A program made the translations under genes and the position numbers. Positions 49,653 to 58,721 of a stretch of 64,000 nucleotides of DNA are shown one piece after another. How positions within the stretch are numbered: position 1 is the stretch's first letter; every line of letters begins with the position of its first letter. Below the pieces are notes generated by a model, which was not told the DNA's origin, did not search any database, and was given only the letters and a program-made list of their open reading frames with translations. The DNA comes from CAMUQR01 sp963516005 (GTDB taxonomy: Bacteria; Patescibacteriota; Saccharimonadia; Saccharimonadales; Saccharimonadaceae), in contig CAUPYP010000003.1 in assembly GCA_963516005.1 (NCBI GenBank), forward strand, positions 1-64,000. Reading direction: 5' to 3'.

Positions 49653-49660
49653 AAAAAGAT

Positions 49661-51484
49661 ATGACTACTTCTTTTGATAAAATTCGCAATGTGGCGATTG
49701 TCGCCCATGTTGACCACGGTAAAACTACCATGGTAGACGGCCTGCTGAAGCAGAGCAATACTTTTCGTCATAACCAAGCAGAGATGGCGCAACATCTGAT
49801 TATGGACAGTGGTGATCAGGAATCGGAGCGGGGAATTACGATCACCGCTAAATTAACCGCGGTTGATTATCACGATTACAAAATTAATATTATTGATACT
49901 CCAGGACACGCTGATTTTTCAAGTGAAATTGAACGCACTTTGAACATGGCGGATGGTGTGCTGTTGATTGTTGACGCGCAAGAAGGCGTGATGCCACAGA
50001 CCAAGTTCGTGCTGTCAAAAGCTTTGCAAATGGGTTTGCGCCCGGTGGTGGTGATTAACAAAATCGACAAACCAGGTCGGGACATCGCTCGTGTTGAAGA
50101 CGGCTTGAGCGATTTATTCTTGGAATTAGCGACCGATGAGGCGCAACTGCAATACCCGATTTATTATGCGATTGGTCGTGATGGTAAAGCCTGGGATGTT
50201 ATGCCGGCTGATCCGAGCGCTGAGGCAGATTTAACGCCGTTGTTTGAGGCAATTTTGCATCATATTCCAGCGCCAAAAGTTACTGGTGATGGCGAATTTC
50301 AAATGCAAGTTTCGGCGCTTGATTATGATAATTTCTTGGGTAAATATGCTATCGGGCGAATTCATCGCGGTCAAATTAAAGTCAATGACCAAGTTGTGCT
50401 TCTAGCGAGCGATGGTTCAACCAAAAAAGTTAAAATCGATAAAGTGTTTGAATTTAAAGGCTTAAATAAAGTCGAAGTTAGTGAAGCGCATGCTGGTCAA
50501 ATTGTGGCATTAGTCGGTGCGGGTGATGCGAAAATTGGCAATACTCTGGCTAGTGTTAATCAGCCAGAAGCGATGCCGGATCTCGAGATCGAACCGCCAA
50601 CTTTGAAGATTTACCTCGGTCCAAACACTAGTCCGTTCAAAGGGCAAGAGAGTAAGTTTAGCACTTCGCGTCAGATTGGCGACCGTTTGCGTCAGGAGCT
50701 AGAAACGAATGTTGGTTTGCGAGTTGAGCCTAATGACATTGGCTTCACCGTCAGTGGTCGTGGCGAGCTTCATTTGTCAGTGCTGATTGAAGCAATGCGC
50801 CGTGAAGGCTATGAGTTTGAAGTTGGTCGCCCAGAAGTGATTACCATCGAAGAAGACGGCGTGACCAAAGAACCAGTCGAGGATTTATTTATCGAAGTTG
50901 ATAATGAGTTTTTGGGTGCAGTTAGTCAGACGCTGGGTAAGCGCTATGCACAATTACGCGCTCAAACCAACCTCAGCGACAATGTAGTTCGCCTGGAATA
51001 CGAAATTACCTCGCGGGCGCTGATTGGTCTGCGCAGTGAGTTGCTGACCTTAACGCGTGGTACAGTGGTGATGAATAGTCTGCCAAAAGGTTATCAACCG
51101 CTCTCGGGCAAGATTATGTCGGATCGTAACGGTGTGCTGATTGCTTTTGAAACTGGCGTGACAACAGCTTATGCGTTGCAGACAGCTGAGGCGCGCGGTG
51201 AGTTGATGGTTGGTCCAGGAATAAATGTTTATCAGGGGCAAATTGTGGGTATTTATAACCGTCAGGAAGATTTGGAAATCAACGTTTGTAAAATGAAGCA
51301 CTTAACAAATATGCGCTCCAAATCGAGCGATGGTACAATTCAGTTGACACCGCATCGGGTGTTTAGTTTGGAGCAGTGTTTAGACTTTTTGGCAGATGAT
51401 GAACTGCTGGAGGTGACGCCAGCGAACCTGCGCCTACGTAAAAAATACCTCGATCCGAACGTCCGCAAACGCCATAAGAATTAA
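49661..51484 (+). CDS. typA: Translational GTPase TypA/BipA
   Basis: 607-residue ribosome-binding GTPase involved in 50S assembly and stress adaptation. G1 HVDHGKTTMVDGLL, G2 RGITITAK, G3 DTPGHADFSSEIER and G4 NKID are intact, followed by the EF-G-like domains and the BipA-specific C-terminal domain (YNRQEDLEINVCKMKHLTNMR). Length is typical. A leaderless start is unusual for a housekeeping GTPase but fits the pattern of this genome. Confidence 0.97.
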   Translation: MTTSFDKIRNVAIVAHVDHGKTTMVDGLLKQSNTFRHNQAEMAQHLIMDSGDQESERGITITAKLTAVDYHDYKINIIDTPGHADFSSEIERTLNMADGVLLIVDAQEGVMPQTKFVLSKALQMGLRPVVVINKIDKPGRDIARVEDGLSDLFLELATDEAQLQYPIYYAIGRDGKAWDVMPADPSAEADLTPLFEAILHHIPAPKVTGDGEFQMQVSALDYDNFLGKYAIGRIHRGQIKVNDQVVLLASDGSTKKVKIDKVFEFKGLNKVEVSEAHAGQIVALVGAGDAKIGNTLASVNQPEAMPDLEIEPPTLKIYLGPNTSPFKGQESKFSTSRQIGDRLRQELETNVGLRVEPNDIGFTVSGRGELHLSVLIEAMRREGYEFEVGRPEVITIEEDGVTKEPVEDLFIEVDNEFLGAVSQTLGKRYAQLRAQTNLSDNVVRLEYEITSRALIGLRSELLTLTRGTVVMNSLPKGYQPLSGKIMSDRNGVLIAFETGVTTAYALQTAEARGELMVGPGINVYQGQIVGIYNRQEDLEINVCKMKHLTNMRSKSSDGTIQLTPHRVFSLEQCLDFLADDELLEVTPANLRLRKKYLDPNVRKRHKN

Positions 51485-51491
51485 GGTTTTA

Positions 51492-51517
51492 AAAAAACGC
51501 CCAAGTGGGCGTTTTTT
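51492..51517. terminator. Terminator between typA and rarA
   Basis: AAAAAACGCCC (51492-51502) pairs perfectly with GGGCGTTTTTT (51507-51517); works on both strands for the convergent genes. Confidence 0.92.
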
Positions 51518-51529
51518 ATAGCGTTGAAT

Positions 51530-52699
51530 CTATTTTGAATGCAATTCTTGACTAATTTCCTCTGGCAAAAAGCCTTTGGGGTGTTCAAAACCAGCTTGCC
51601 ACTGATAATCCTTGCCGTAGCCGAGGTTAGTAGTGATATCAGAAGTAGTATTGCGTAAATGGAGGGGCACTTGAGCGTGCGGGAAACGCTTGGCGAGCGA
51701 CTGAGCTTGATGCATTAGATCAGTGGTTTGACGTGATTTTTTACTGCGAGTCAGGGCGGTTGCGACATGAAACAATACATAGTTAGCTTCGGGCATGCCG
51801 ATTTTCGTAATGGCATCAAAGGCGGAATTAGCTAGTCCGAGAGCGCCATTGCCTGCCAAACCAATGTCCTCACTGGCGAAGATAATCATTCGCCGAGCGA
51901 TAAACTTCGGATCTTCGCCGGATTGAAGCATTCGCGCCATATAATACAACGTTGCCTCGACGTCACCACCGCGCATTGATTTAATAAAAGCCGACGCCAG
52001 GTCGTAATGATTATCAGATTTTTTATCATAAATATTAATCGCTTGGTTGGCGGCGAGTTTGATTGCTTCTAAATCTAGTGTTGGTGAGAGATCAAGCGCT
52101 AACTCCAGAGTGCCGAGCGCTTTGCGAGCATCACCACCAGATAGCCACGCCAAAAAATCGAGCGCTTCATCGGTAATTGGTTTGTTGAGATTGAGGGTGA
52201 CGAGGGCTCGTTTAATAATCTGTTTAATGTCGGCTTCACTCAGCGCTTCAAGCACAATCAGTTGTGAACGAGATAATAACGGTGTGATAATTTCAAAAGC
52301 GGGATTTTCAGTGGTGGCGCCGATTAAGGTAATCAGTCCATTTTCTAAATATGGTAAAAATAAATCTTGCTGGGCTTTGTTAAAACGATGAATTTCATCT
52401 AAAAATAAAATTGTTGGCAAATTGTCAGCCTGATTAGCGCGGGCGCGCTCGAGGACGGCTTCGACATCTTTTTTGCCGGAAGACACGGCCGATAATTCAA
52501 TCATATCAGCGCCAGTTGACTGGGCGATGAGGCGGGCAAGGGTGGTTTTGCCACAACCAGCTGGTCCCCATAGAATTAAATTACGAGGTTTTTTAGCGTC
52601 AAGGATTTTGCGGATAATTTTGCCATCGCCCACTAATTTAGCCTGACCAACGAAGTCGGCGATAGTTTGGGGGCGGAGGCGTTCGGCGAGCGGTTGCAT
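51530..52699 (-). CDS. rarA: Replication-associated recombination protein RarA (MgsA)
   Basis: 389-residue AAA+ ATPase related to clamp loaders that acts at stalled forks. PLAERLRPQTIADFVGQ (N-terminal box), Walker A LWGPAGCGKTTLARL, Walker B ILFLDEIHRFNKAQQD, sensor 1 GATTENPAFEI and the C-terminal MgsA domain with DIGLAGNGALGLANSAFDA are all visible. The N-terminal zinc finger of eukaryotic WRNIP1 is absent, as normal for bacteria. Confidence 0.96.
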   Translation of the reverse strand: MQPLAERLRPQTIADFVGQAKLVGDGKIIRKILDAKKPRNLILWGPAGCGKTTLARLIAQSTGADMIELSAVSSGKKDVEAVLERARANQADNLPTILFLDEIHRFNKAQQDLFLPYLENGLITLIGATTENPAFEIITPLLSRSQLIVLEALSEADIKQIIKRALVTLNLNKPITDEALDFLAWLSGGDARKALGTLELALDLSPTLDLEAIKLAANQAINIYDKKSDNHYDLASAFIKSMRGGDVEATLYYMARMLQSGEDPKFIARRMIIFASEDIGLAGNGALGLANSAFDAITKIGMPEANYVLFHVATALTRSKKSRQTTDLMHQAQSLAKRFPHAQVPLHLRNTTSDITTNLGYGKDYQWQAGFEHPKGFLPEEISQELHSK

Positions 52700-52723
52700 A
52701 AGATTATGAGGGAATATTTAAAC

Positions 52724-52760
52724 AAAAGTGCGCCACCTCTTAGTTGAAAGCGTCGCACTT
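52724..52760 (-). terminator. Terminator after mscL
   Basis: On the minus strand AAGTGCG (52760-52754) pairs with CGCACTT (52732-52726), followed by TTGTTT. Inner pairing is imperfect. Confidence 0.6.
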
Positions 52761-52774
52761 GTTGAGGTTAAAGA

Positions 52775-53203
52775 TTATTTTTTAGCTTTTGGGGCTTTTT
52801 TGAGCAAATCGCGAATTTCGATTAGCAGTTCAGCTTCGCTAGGCAGTTTGGCGACTTTTTCAGCTTTAGCGTCAGCTTCTTCTTTGGCACGCTTGGCAAT
52901 TGGATTTAATTTTTCGAGTTTCTTAATGCCTTTAACTGCGACAAAAATTGCCAACGCGATAATTAAGAAATCGACAATGTTTTGTAGGAACACGCCATAA
53001 GTCACGACAGCGTTGCCAACGGTAATATTCAATCCAGCGAGGTCGTTGCCACCCATAATCACACCGAGTAGGGGCATAATGATGTTGTTGACTAACGAGG
53101 TGACGATTTTGCCAAATGCTCCACCGATGACCACTGCTACGGCGAGGTCAACGATATTGCCTTTCATCGCGAATTCTTTGAATTCTTTAAAAAATTCCTT
53201 CAT
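52775..53203 (-). CDS. mscL: Large-conductance mechanosensitive channel MscL
   Basis: 142-residue pentameric channel that vents osmolytes on hypo-osmotic shock. The N-terminal amphipathic helix and first membrane helix (MKEFFKEFKEFAMKGNIVDLAVAVVIGGAFGKIVTSLV), the loop IIMPLLGVIMGG and the second helix (VDFLIIALAIFVAVKGI) with the cytoplasmic charged helix are complete. AAGGAG lies upstream of the ATG. It is divergent from the FKBP gene. Confidence 0.97.
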   Translation of the reverse strand: MKEFFKEFKEFAMKGNIVDLAVAVVIGGAFGKIVTSLVNNIIMPLLGVIMGGNDLAGLNITVGNAVVTYGVFLQNIVDFLIIALAIFVAVKGIKKLEKLNPIAKRAKEEADAKAEKVAKLPSEAELLIEIRDLLKKAPKAKK

Positions 53204-53228
53204 TTTTTACTCCTTATTTAATATTAAA

Positions 53229-53261
53229 ATTATATCAAACTTTAGGATTTTTTGATATAAT
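53229..53261. promoter_or_regulatory. Divergent -10 elements within a palindrome (mscL / FKBP)
   Basis: TATATCAAA (53231-53239) and TTTGATATA (53251-53259) form a perfect inverted repeat. TATAAT is found at its right end on the plus strand (53256-53261) and at its left end on the minus strand (53234-53229), so both genes have mirror-image TTTGATATAAT promoters. Confidence 0.65.
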
Positions 53262-53309
53262 AAGCAGAGAATTTTGAATGTTTATAGTTTATAAAAAAGG
53301 AGAAGGAAA

Positions 53310-53972
53310 ATGACTAAAACCCCAACTAGCCAGCGGATTTTATTTGGCTTCATTGCTGTTTTTATGGTGGTCAGCACTATCGTGATGTACGTGTCGATGA
53401 TTATGAGTTCGAAAAACCAAAATAATCAGCCACAGTATCCGGCCAGTGAGCGTCAGACGGCTGAGCAAAAAAAGCGTTTAGAAAAATATATGAAACAGGT
53501 TGAGGAGCGCGCTAAATATTTGCAAAAAATTGGCGATGAATTATCAGCTAAATACTATGATGAATTTAAAGCTTATAAAGATTCTAACAAGGCCTATAAT
53601 GCCGAATCAATTAAGGAATTGACTAAAACCGACCTTAAAGTTGGTGACGGTGCTGATGTTGATGAAAAAACCGACTACCAAGCGTATTATATTGGTTGGC
53701 TGGCTGATGGCAAGGTGTTTGATAGTTCATTTGATAACAACAAATTAAAAACGCCACTACAAGGTGGTTCGGGTCTAATTGAGGGTTGGAAAGAAGGTAT
53801 TAAAGGTATGAAAATCGGTGGCGTTCGGGAAATCGCTATTCCTTACCAAAAAGCCTACGGTGATCAAGCTAAAGGCGATATCCCGGCCAAATCACCACTG
53901 AAGTTTATTATCAAACTCATTCCGCCAATGACTAAAGAGCAAAAAGACGGCATTCCAAAAGCCGAATTATAA
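53310..53972 (+). CDS. Membrane-anchored FKBP-type peptidyl-prolyl isomerase
   Basis: 220 residues: N-terminal membrane helix (about 11-33), coiled coil (about 45-90) and a C-terminal FKBP domain (about 105-212) with YYIGWLADGKVFDSSFD, GLIEGWKEGIKGMKIGGVRE and IPYQKAYGDQAKGDIPAKSPL. It would help fold proteins on the outer face of the membrane. AAAGGAGAAGG precedes ATG 53310. It begins a plus-strand run that includes trxB 34 nt downstream. Confidence 0.94.
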   Translation: MTKTPTSQRILFGFIAVFMVVSTIVMYVSMIMSSKNQNNQPQYPASERQTAEQKKRLEKYMKQVEERAKYLQKIGDELSAKYYDEFKAYKDSNKAYNAESIKELTKTDLKVGDGADVDEKTDYQAYYIGWLADGKVFDSSFDNNKLKTPLQGGSGLIEGWKEGIKGMKIGGVREIAIPYQKAYGDQAKGDIPAKSPLKFIIKLIPPMTKEQKDGIPKAEL

Positions 53973-54006
53973 TTTAACTTAACGATTGAGCGAAAAGGAG
54001 TAAAAC

Positions 54007-54942
54007 ATGACTGAAGTCAAGCAACCACAAATTTGGGATGTAATTATTATCGGTGGTGGCCCAGCGGGTTTATCGGCAGGGATTTATACGGCGCGTGATT
54101 TAAAATCAACTATGATTTTAGAAGCTGGACTAACTGGCGGGATGATGGCGCTCACTTCTAAAGTTGATAATTATCCCGGTTATCAGCCAGGTGCGACTGG
54201 TTTTGAAATTGCTAAAAACATGACCGATCAGGCTAAAGCTTGTGGCGTCAAAATTAACTACGCTAAAGCCGAGGCGGTGCAAAAAACTGCGGATGGTTTT
54301 GAAGTGGTGGCTGGCGGTCAGACTTACAAAGCTCGATCGGTACTGATTGCTACTGGTACAACTTATCGCAAACTCGGCGTGCCTGGCGAGGCAGAAATGA
54401 TTGGCTCGGGTGTGCATTTTTGCGCAACCTGCGACGGTGCTTTTTATAAAAATCGTCCAATTGCCGTGATTGGTGGTGGCAATTCAGCGGTTGAAGAAAC
54501 GCTGTTTTTGGCAAAATTTGCTTCCAAAATTCATTTGATCACTCTGGGGGAATTGACCGCGACTGAAGCGCTCAAGGCGGAGTTGGAAGAGTTGGTAAAA
54601 ACTGGCCAAGTCGAAGTTCATACTCAGACTACTACTAAGGCGATTCTCAGTCAAAACACTCAGGTTTCGGGCGTGGAAGTTGAGCGGAATGGCCAGACTG
54701 AGCAATTGGCGGTTGACGGCGTGTTTGTGTTTATTGGTTTAGTGCCTCAGTTGGATTTTATTGACGGGTTGGGCTTGGAGTTAGATCCAGCAGGCTTTAT
54801 CGTGGCACAAGCGAATCAGACCAAAATTGATGGTTTGTTTGTGGCTGGTGACATTGTGGCGGGCGTTGATCGTCAAATCGCCGTAGCAGTTGGCGACGGA
54901 GTGAAGGCGGCCCTAAAAATTGCTAAATATTTACACGCTTGA
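54007..54942 (+). CDS. trxB: Thioredoxin-disulfide reductase
   Basis: 311-residue flavoprotein that uses NADPH to reduce thioredoxin. FAD-binding GGGPAGLSAGIYTARD, the redox-active CATC at 139-142 (FCATCDGAFY), the NAD(P)H motif GGGNSAVEETLFL and the C-terminal FAD motif GLFVAGDIVAGVDRQIAVAVGDG are intact. The usual HRRDxxRA NADPH-phosphate motif after the second Rossmann glycine is not visible (HLITLGELTATEALK instead), so the pyridine nucleotide preference is uncertain. AAAGGAG precedes the ATG. Confidence 0.94.
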   Translation: MTEVKQPQIWDVIIIGGGPAGLSAGIYTARDLKSTMILEAGLTGGMMALTSKVDNYPGYQPGATGFEIAKNMTDQAKACGVKINYAKAEAVQKTADGFEVVAGGQTYKARSVLIATGTTYRKLGVPGEAEMIGSGVHFCATCDGAFYKNRPIAVIGGGNSAVEETLFLAKFASKIHLITLGELTATEALKAELEELVKTGQVEVHTQTTTKAILSQNTQVSGVEVERNGQTEQLAVDGVFVFIGLVPQLDFIDGLGLELDPAGFIVAQANQTKIDGLFVAGDIVAGVDRQIAVAVGDGVKAALKIAKYLHA

Positions 54943-54948
54943 TATAAT
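54943..54948 (+). promoter_or_regulatory. -10 of leaderless P-loop kinase gene
   Basis: TATAAT 54943-54948, 6 nt before ATG 54955, overlapping the trxB stop. Confidence 0.6.
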
Positions 54949-54954
54949 AACATC

Positions 54955-55608
54955 ATGAATCAAAACCCTCTGTCATCTGTCCAAAACCGTCCAATGCCTA
55001 AGCTATTTTTCTTGGTTGGTTTGCCGGGTTCTGGTAAAACCTTTTTTGCTGAAAAGTTCTCAGAAGAGTATCAAATTCCATTTATTAATCTGAACAAATG
55101 GCGTTTTTTCATGTTTGGTGAGCCGAATTTTAGTCGTGAAGAGGATGCTCAGCTGACTCGTTATGGTGCAGATATTTTACGCGAAATTTTTAAAACCAAA
55201 CAAAGTATTTTGCTTGAAGGTAATCTCTATAGTCGTGTGGATCGGCAACGCTATGCTCAGTTGGCTCGTCAATGTGGTTATCAGCCGGTGGTGATTTGGG
55301 TACAAAATGTTGATGCCGAGTCTAAACTACGGGCTATCCGTCTCAATCGCAATCATCCAAAAGATTTTTTAATGACGCCAGAAGTGTTTGAAGATCTCAA
55401 ACGACGTTTCACCCCGCCGAACGAAATGGAGAAACCAATTGCTATCAGTGGTAAGCATTCGTTCAAAATGCAATATCGATCAGTGCTAAAGCGCATCGCT
55501 GGTGATTCAAAACCAACCGCTGAGCGGAGTTTGCCGATGGCAGAGCGCAAAGCGACAAACAATGCAGATGCGAGTAGTCCTAAGCGTCGCTTGCGAATTT
55601 TTGGTTAA
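54955..55608 (+). CDS. P-loop kinase (AAA_33 / zeta-like fold)
   Basis: 217 residues with Walker A VGLPGSGKTFFAEKF (about 22-36), a substrate-loop region (NLNKWRFFMFG), SILLEGNLYSRVDRQ (Walker B like) and a lid region with IRLNRNHPKDF. The fold matches AAA_33-type kinases, which phosphorylate small molecules, RNA 5' ends or sugars; the substrate is unknown. The C-terminal 40 residues are basic and of low complexity (PKRRLRIFG). It overlaps the trxB promoter-like -10. Confidence 0.8.
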   Translation: MNQNPLSSVQNRPMPKLFFLVGLPGSGKTFFAEKFSEEYQIPFINLNKWRFFMFGEPNFSREEDAQLTRYGADILREIFKTKQSILLEGNLYSRVDRQRYAQLARQCGYQPVVIWVQNVDAESKLRAIRLNRNHPKDFLMTPEVFEDLKRRFTPPNEMEKPIAISGKHSFKMQYRSVLKRIAGDSKPTAERSLPMAERKATNNADASSPKRRLRIFG

Positions 55609-55620
55609 ATTGATGAGAAT

Positions 55621-56319
55621 ATGACGGAAACTTTAGATTCGGAGTTCGGTACGATTGCCGTCTATCGGCGACGTGGAGCGACTCGGATTAGTTTTCGGAT
55701 GGGGACGAATGGTCAACCAAAAATTACGGCACCATTTGGTGTACCGAAGCTGGCTTTAAAATTATTCCTGCGGACTTCGCATGCGCAAATTGCCAAAATT
55801 ATCAACGACCATCGAGCGAGAAATCACTATTTACCAGGGATGGTGATTGGCAAGACTCATCTCCTGAAGTTGGAATATGATGCGGGTTTGACTCAGTGTC
55901 AAATTACAGTACGACCCAATTTTCTCGTGGTGCGGTTGCCGATGGACAGGCAAATTGAGAACGAGAGTGTACAGGCACAAATTCGCCCTTACGTCAAAAA
56001 ACTGCTTAAAAAGCAAGCCAAAGAGATTTTGTTGCCACGATTAGCGTTTTTGGCGCGTGAGTATGGTTTTAAGTATCAACACGCGAAGTTATCCCACGCC
56101 TCAACTCGTTGGGGCAGTTGCTCGTCTAAAGGTGTCATTACGCTGAACATTGGTTTGGTTAGTTTATCGAATGAGCTGATTGATTATGTGCTGATTCATG
56201 AACTATGTCACTTGCGTCAAATGAACCACAGTCGGGCATTTTGGGCGGAAGTTGGGCGGATTATTCCTAATTATCGTCAATGTGAGTCACATCTCAAACA
56301 ATTTATGCCACATGTTTAG
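55621..56319 (+). CDS. YgjP-like metallopeptidase (SprT/WLM-type, DUF45)
   Basis: 232 residues of the YgjP family: the C-terminal half has RWGSCSSKGVITLNIGLV, then HELCHLRQMNHSRAFWAEV with HELCH (H193, E194, H197) as the zinc site. These proteins resemble DNA-protein crosslink proteases of the SprT/WLM group; the substrate is unknown. ATG 55621 follows the previous stop by 12 nt. Only a weak purine-rich sequence (TGATGAGAAT) precedes it. Confidence 0.9.
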   Translation: MTETLDSEFGTIAVYRRRGATRISFRMGTNGQPKITAPFGVPKLALKLFLRTSHAQIAKIINDHRARNHYLPGMVIGKTHLLKLEYDAGLTQCQITVRPNFLVVRLPMDRQIENESVQAQIRPYVKKLLKKQAKEILLPRLAFLAREYGFKYQHAKLSHASTRWGSCSSKGVITLNIGLVSLSNELIDYVLIHELCHLRQMNHSRAFWAEVGRIIPNYRQCESHLKQFMPHV

Positions 56320-56352
56320 TCTGCGGAATTGACGATGACGTCATGCTTATGT

Positions 56353-56358
56353 TAAAAT
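56353..56358 (+). promoter_or_regulatory. -10 of leaderless membrane protein gene
   Basis: TAAAAT 56353-56358, 6 nt before ATG 56365. Confidence 0.5.
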
Positions 56359-56364
56359 GACATT

Positions 56365-57012
56365 ATGAAAAAGAGTTCTGTGTTTAAATCTACAATGATG
56401 TTATTTTTTAGTAAAATTAGAGATTTTTGGCGTCATCCAATTAATTTTAGCGTGACACCACTCAAATTATTGCCGATTCTTGTCGCGTTACCAATAATTG
56501 TGGTTGGTTATGGGATCATCACGCGGAATATTAAACCTAATCAGTCGGCATCAGCTGAGCAAATCGCTGGTTCGCCTGAATCGGGTGTAAAATCGCGTAT
56601 TTCAGAATTATATGACGTGTTAGTGGCACGTAATCGTGGTACGGACAATAATACCATGGCTGGTATGGATGTGCTTCATGATAACTGGGGTGCGAAATGG
56701 AATCGTATTAAATCAGCAGCTTTAGTGACGCCAACCCCTCCAGCGGCTGGTGGCGTGAAGAGCGTTCAGCGTGGGACCGGTGGTGGTTATCAGCGATCGT
56801 GGGAAGGTGCGGTGTCAGTATATTTTAATGCAGTTAATCCAGCCAAAAGCAGTATGCGTATTAATGGATCATGTGTAGATAAAGATAATAGAGAGATAAG
56901 TGCTCAAGTGAATATCAAAAGTGTCACAGCATCAAGTATTACGGCTGACTGTGGTAGCGGTGGATATGATCGTTATATTAACTTTGACTGGGAAGTGATT
57001 GAATATAATTAA
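56365..57012 (+). CDS. Membrane-anchored exported protein of unknown function
   Basis: 215 residues: basic N terminus, one membrane helix (about 36-56, LLPILVALPIIVVGYGII), an extracytoplasmic region with a Gly/Pro-rich linker (VTPTPPAAGGVKSVQRGTGG) and a C-terminal beta-rich domain with two Cys (NGSCVDKDN, ITADCGSGGYDRYINFDWE). No family recognised; the shape suggests a minor pilin or sensor accessory protein. It precedes the sensor histidine kinase by 12 nt and is likely co-expressed. Confidence 0.65.
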   Translation: MKKSSVFKSTMMLFFSKIRDFWRHPINFSVTPLKLLPILVALPIIVVGYGIITRNIKPNQSASAEQIAGSPESGVKSRISELYDVLVARNRGTDNNTMAGMDVLHDNWGAKWNRIKSAALVTPTPPAAGGVKSVQRGTGGGYQRSWEGAVSVYFNAVNPAKSSMRINGSCVDKDNREISAQVNIKSVTASSITADCGSGGYDRYINFDWEVIEYN

Positions 57013-57023
57013 AGAATAATCTT

Positions 57024-58676
57024 ATGAACAACGGTGGGCAATCATATCGCTGGCAACAGTTAATGCAATATCTTGAGGTAATTTGTGATGGTTTGTTGTG
57101 GCTGTCACCTCTACTTATTGCGCTTGATGCGGTGATTGCCCCGATTTCCGATAGCACGCCACTGGATAGTGCACTGTGGCCATTGGCGGTAGTAGTAATT
57201 TGGAGCGTTGGCTTGGTGATTTATCAACTGCTGTTTAAGCTACCTGCTAAACCGAACTTACCGAAGGCGCGTACGCTTTACTTAATTTTTAGTATCGTTA
57301 TGCTTAGTATCTATATCGGTTTAGCACAAGACATTAGCTCGCTAACAATGGCGGTGTTGGCGAGTATAGCGTTTAATAGTCTGCTGTATGCTAACTTTGG
57401 GCTGGTGTTTGCTAATATGATTGGCTTAGAAATGTTGGTGATTTTTAGTGGGAAAATAGCGGGTTTGACGAGTACTGGCTATGGTACGAAGAGTTTAATG
57501 GTGCTAAGCGGAGCGGTCTATGGAGTCGTGCTGTTGATTTTAAGTTTATATAATTCCGATAAATCACTCACTACACCCTCTAAAACTACGAAATACGCCG
57601 TGACAGATGCTGATGATAGTATTAAAACTTTAATTGATAATCTCGAGTGTGGTGTGATGCGAGTCAATCAGGATTCAAAAATTTCTCTATGTAATGATGT
57701 TGCTTCGACTATGTTTGAATTGAATGATCAGATTGTGGGTCGAGAGTTGAGTGAGATATTGACATTGACTGATTTGGATGACCAATCGGTGGAATTGAGT
57801 CGGTTAATCAGTATGACGCGCAGTACGCGTACTACTGATCAGCTGATTTATGTTGATGCCAGTGGTGAAAAAATCCGGCTAGAACTGACAATTATACCGA
57901 TTAAAAATGCTTATGGCGTGGCAGAAGCGGGCGAGTATTTATTGTTGTGGCGTGATGTGACTTTTGAGCGTAATCTGATGGCTGAGCGTGACGAATTTGC
58001 GCGGGTGATTGGTCAGGAACTGCATAGGCCGATTGCTCAGGCTGAGATGGGATTGCAAGAGATGGAAGTATTATTAAACCAAAAAACCGATCCACTGACA
58101 CTCGTTCATGCGCTGAAAAAATCTCATCAATACATCACACAGCTTGCGACGGCGACTAATAATTTGGCGTCGCTAGCACGAGCCGAACAGGCGGAAATTG
58201 TGCAATTTCAGCTGGTGGATGTGGCGAAAATATTGCAGGGCTTGTTCGAAAAAAATCAGCCAGCGGTTAATGGTAAAGGCCTGCAATTTGACCTGGATCT
58301 TGATCCGAAGCTACCAAAAATCGCTACTAATTCGGCTTATTTGGAAGAAATTTTACAAAATCTCTTAACTAACTCCCTGAAGTACACTGAAACTGGTGGT
58401 ATTGCCTTGTCCGCATCTGTTAAAGCGCGTCATGTGGAAATCGCAGTGATTGATACTGGCTTGGGTATCGCCAAAAACCAACAAGCTCAGATTTTTGACA
58501 AGTTTTATCAAGTTAAAGATTATCGAACGGCTAATCGTGGTGGATTAGGTCTTGGACTGTATGTGGCAAAACAGTTAGCGCATAAGCTGGGCGGACAACT
58601 GAAGGTAAAAAGTCGGATAGGTTTTGGCTCAACTTTTAGTCTGATATTACCAAAGACCATGCGACTGAAGAAATAA
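57024..58676 (+). CDS. Sensor histidine kinase (membrane, PAS)
   Basis: 550 residues: about six to seven N-terminal membrane helices (up to about residue 190), a PAS-like domain (about 205-310, LIDNLECGVMRVNQDSKISLCN), a DHp helix with H334 (IGQELHRPIAQAEM) and an HATPase domain with N box LLTNSLKYTETGG, G1 DTGLGIAKNQQAQIFDKF and G2 GGLGLGLYVAKQL. No response regulator gene is adjacent, so its partner lies elsewhere or it acts on another protein. A LHRPIAQ H box differs from the common SHELRTPL form but keeps the His-Arg-Pro pattern. Confidence 0.93.
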   Translation: MNNGGQSYRWQQLMQYLEVICDGLLWLSPLLIALDAVIAPISDSTPLDSALWPLAVVVIWSVGLVIYQLLFKLPAKPNLPKARTLYLIFSIVMLSIYIGLAQDISSLTMAVLASIAFNSLLYANFGLVFANMIGLEMLVIFSGKIAGLTSTGYGTKSLMVLSGAVYGVVLLILSLYNSDKSLTTPSKTTKYAVTDADDSIKTLIDNLECGVMRVNQDSKISLCNDVASTMFELNDQIVGRELSEILTLTDLDDQSVELSRLISMTRSTRTTDQLIYVDASGEKIRLELTIIPIKNAYGVAEAGEYLLLWRDVTFERNLMAERDEFARVIGQELHRPIAQAEMGLQEMEVLLNQKTDPLTLVHALKKSHQYITQLATATNNLASLARAEQAEIVQFQLVDVAKILQGLFEKNQPAVNGKGLQFDLDLDPKLPKIATNSAYLEEILQNLLTNSLKYTETGGIALSASVKARHVEIAVIDTGLGIAKNQQAQIFDKFYQVKDYRTANRGGLGLGLYVAKQLAHKLGGQLKVKSRIGFGSTFSLILPKTMRLKK

Positions 58677-58721
58677 TTTAAATATTTTACAAAACTGCGC
58701 CGGTCTATTATACTTATGGTA

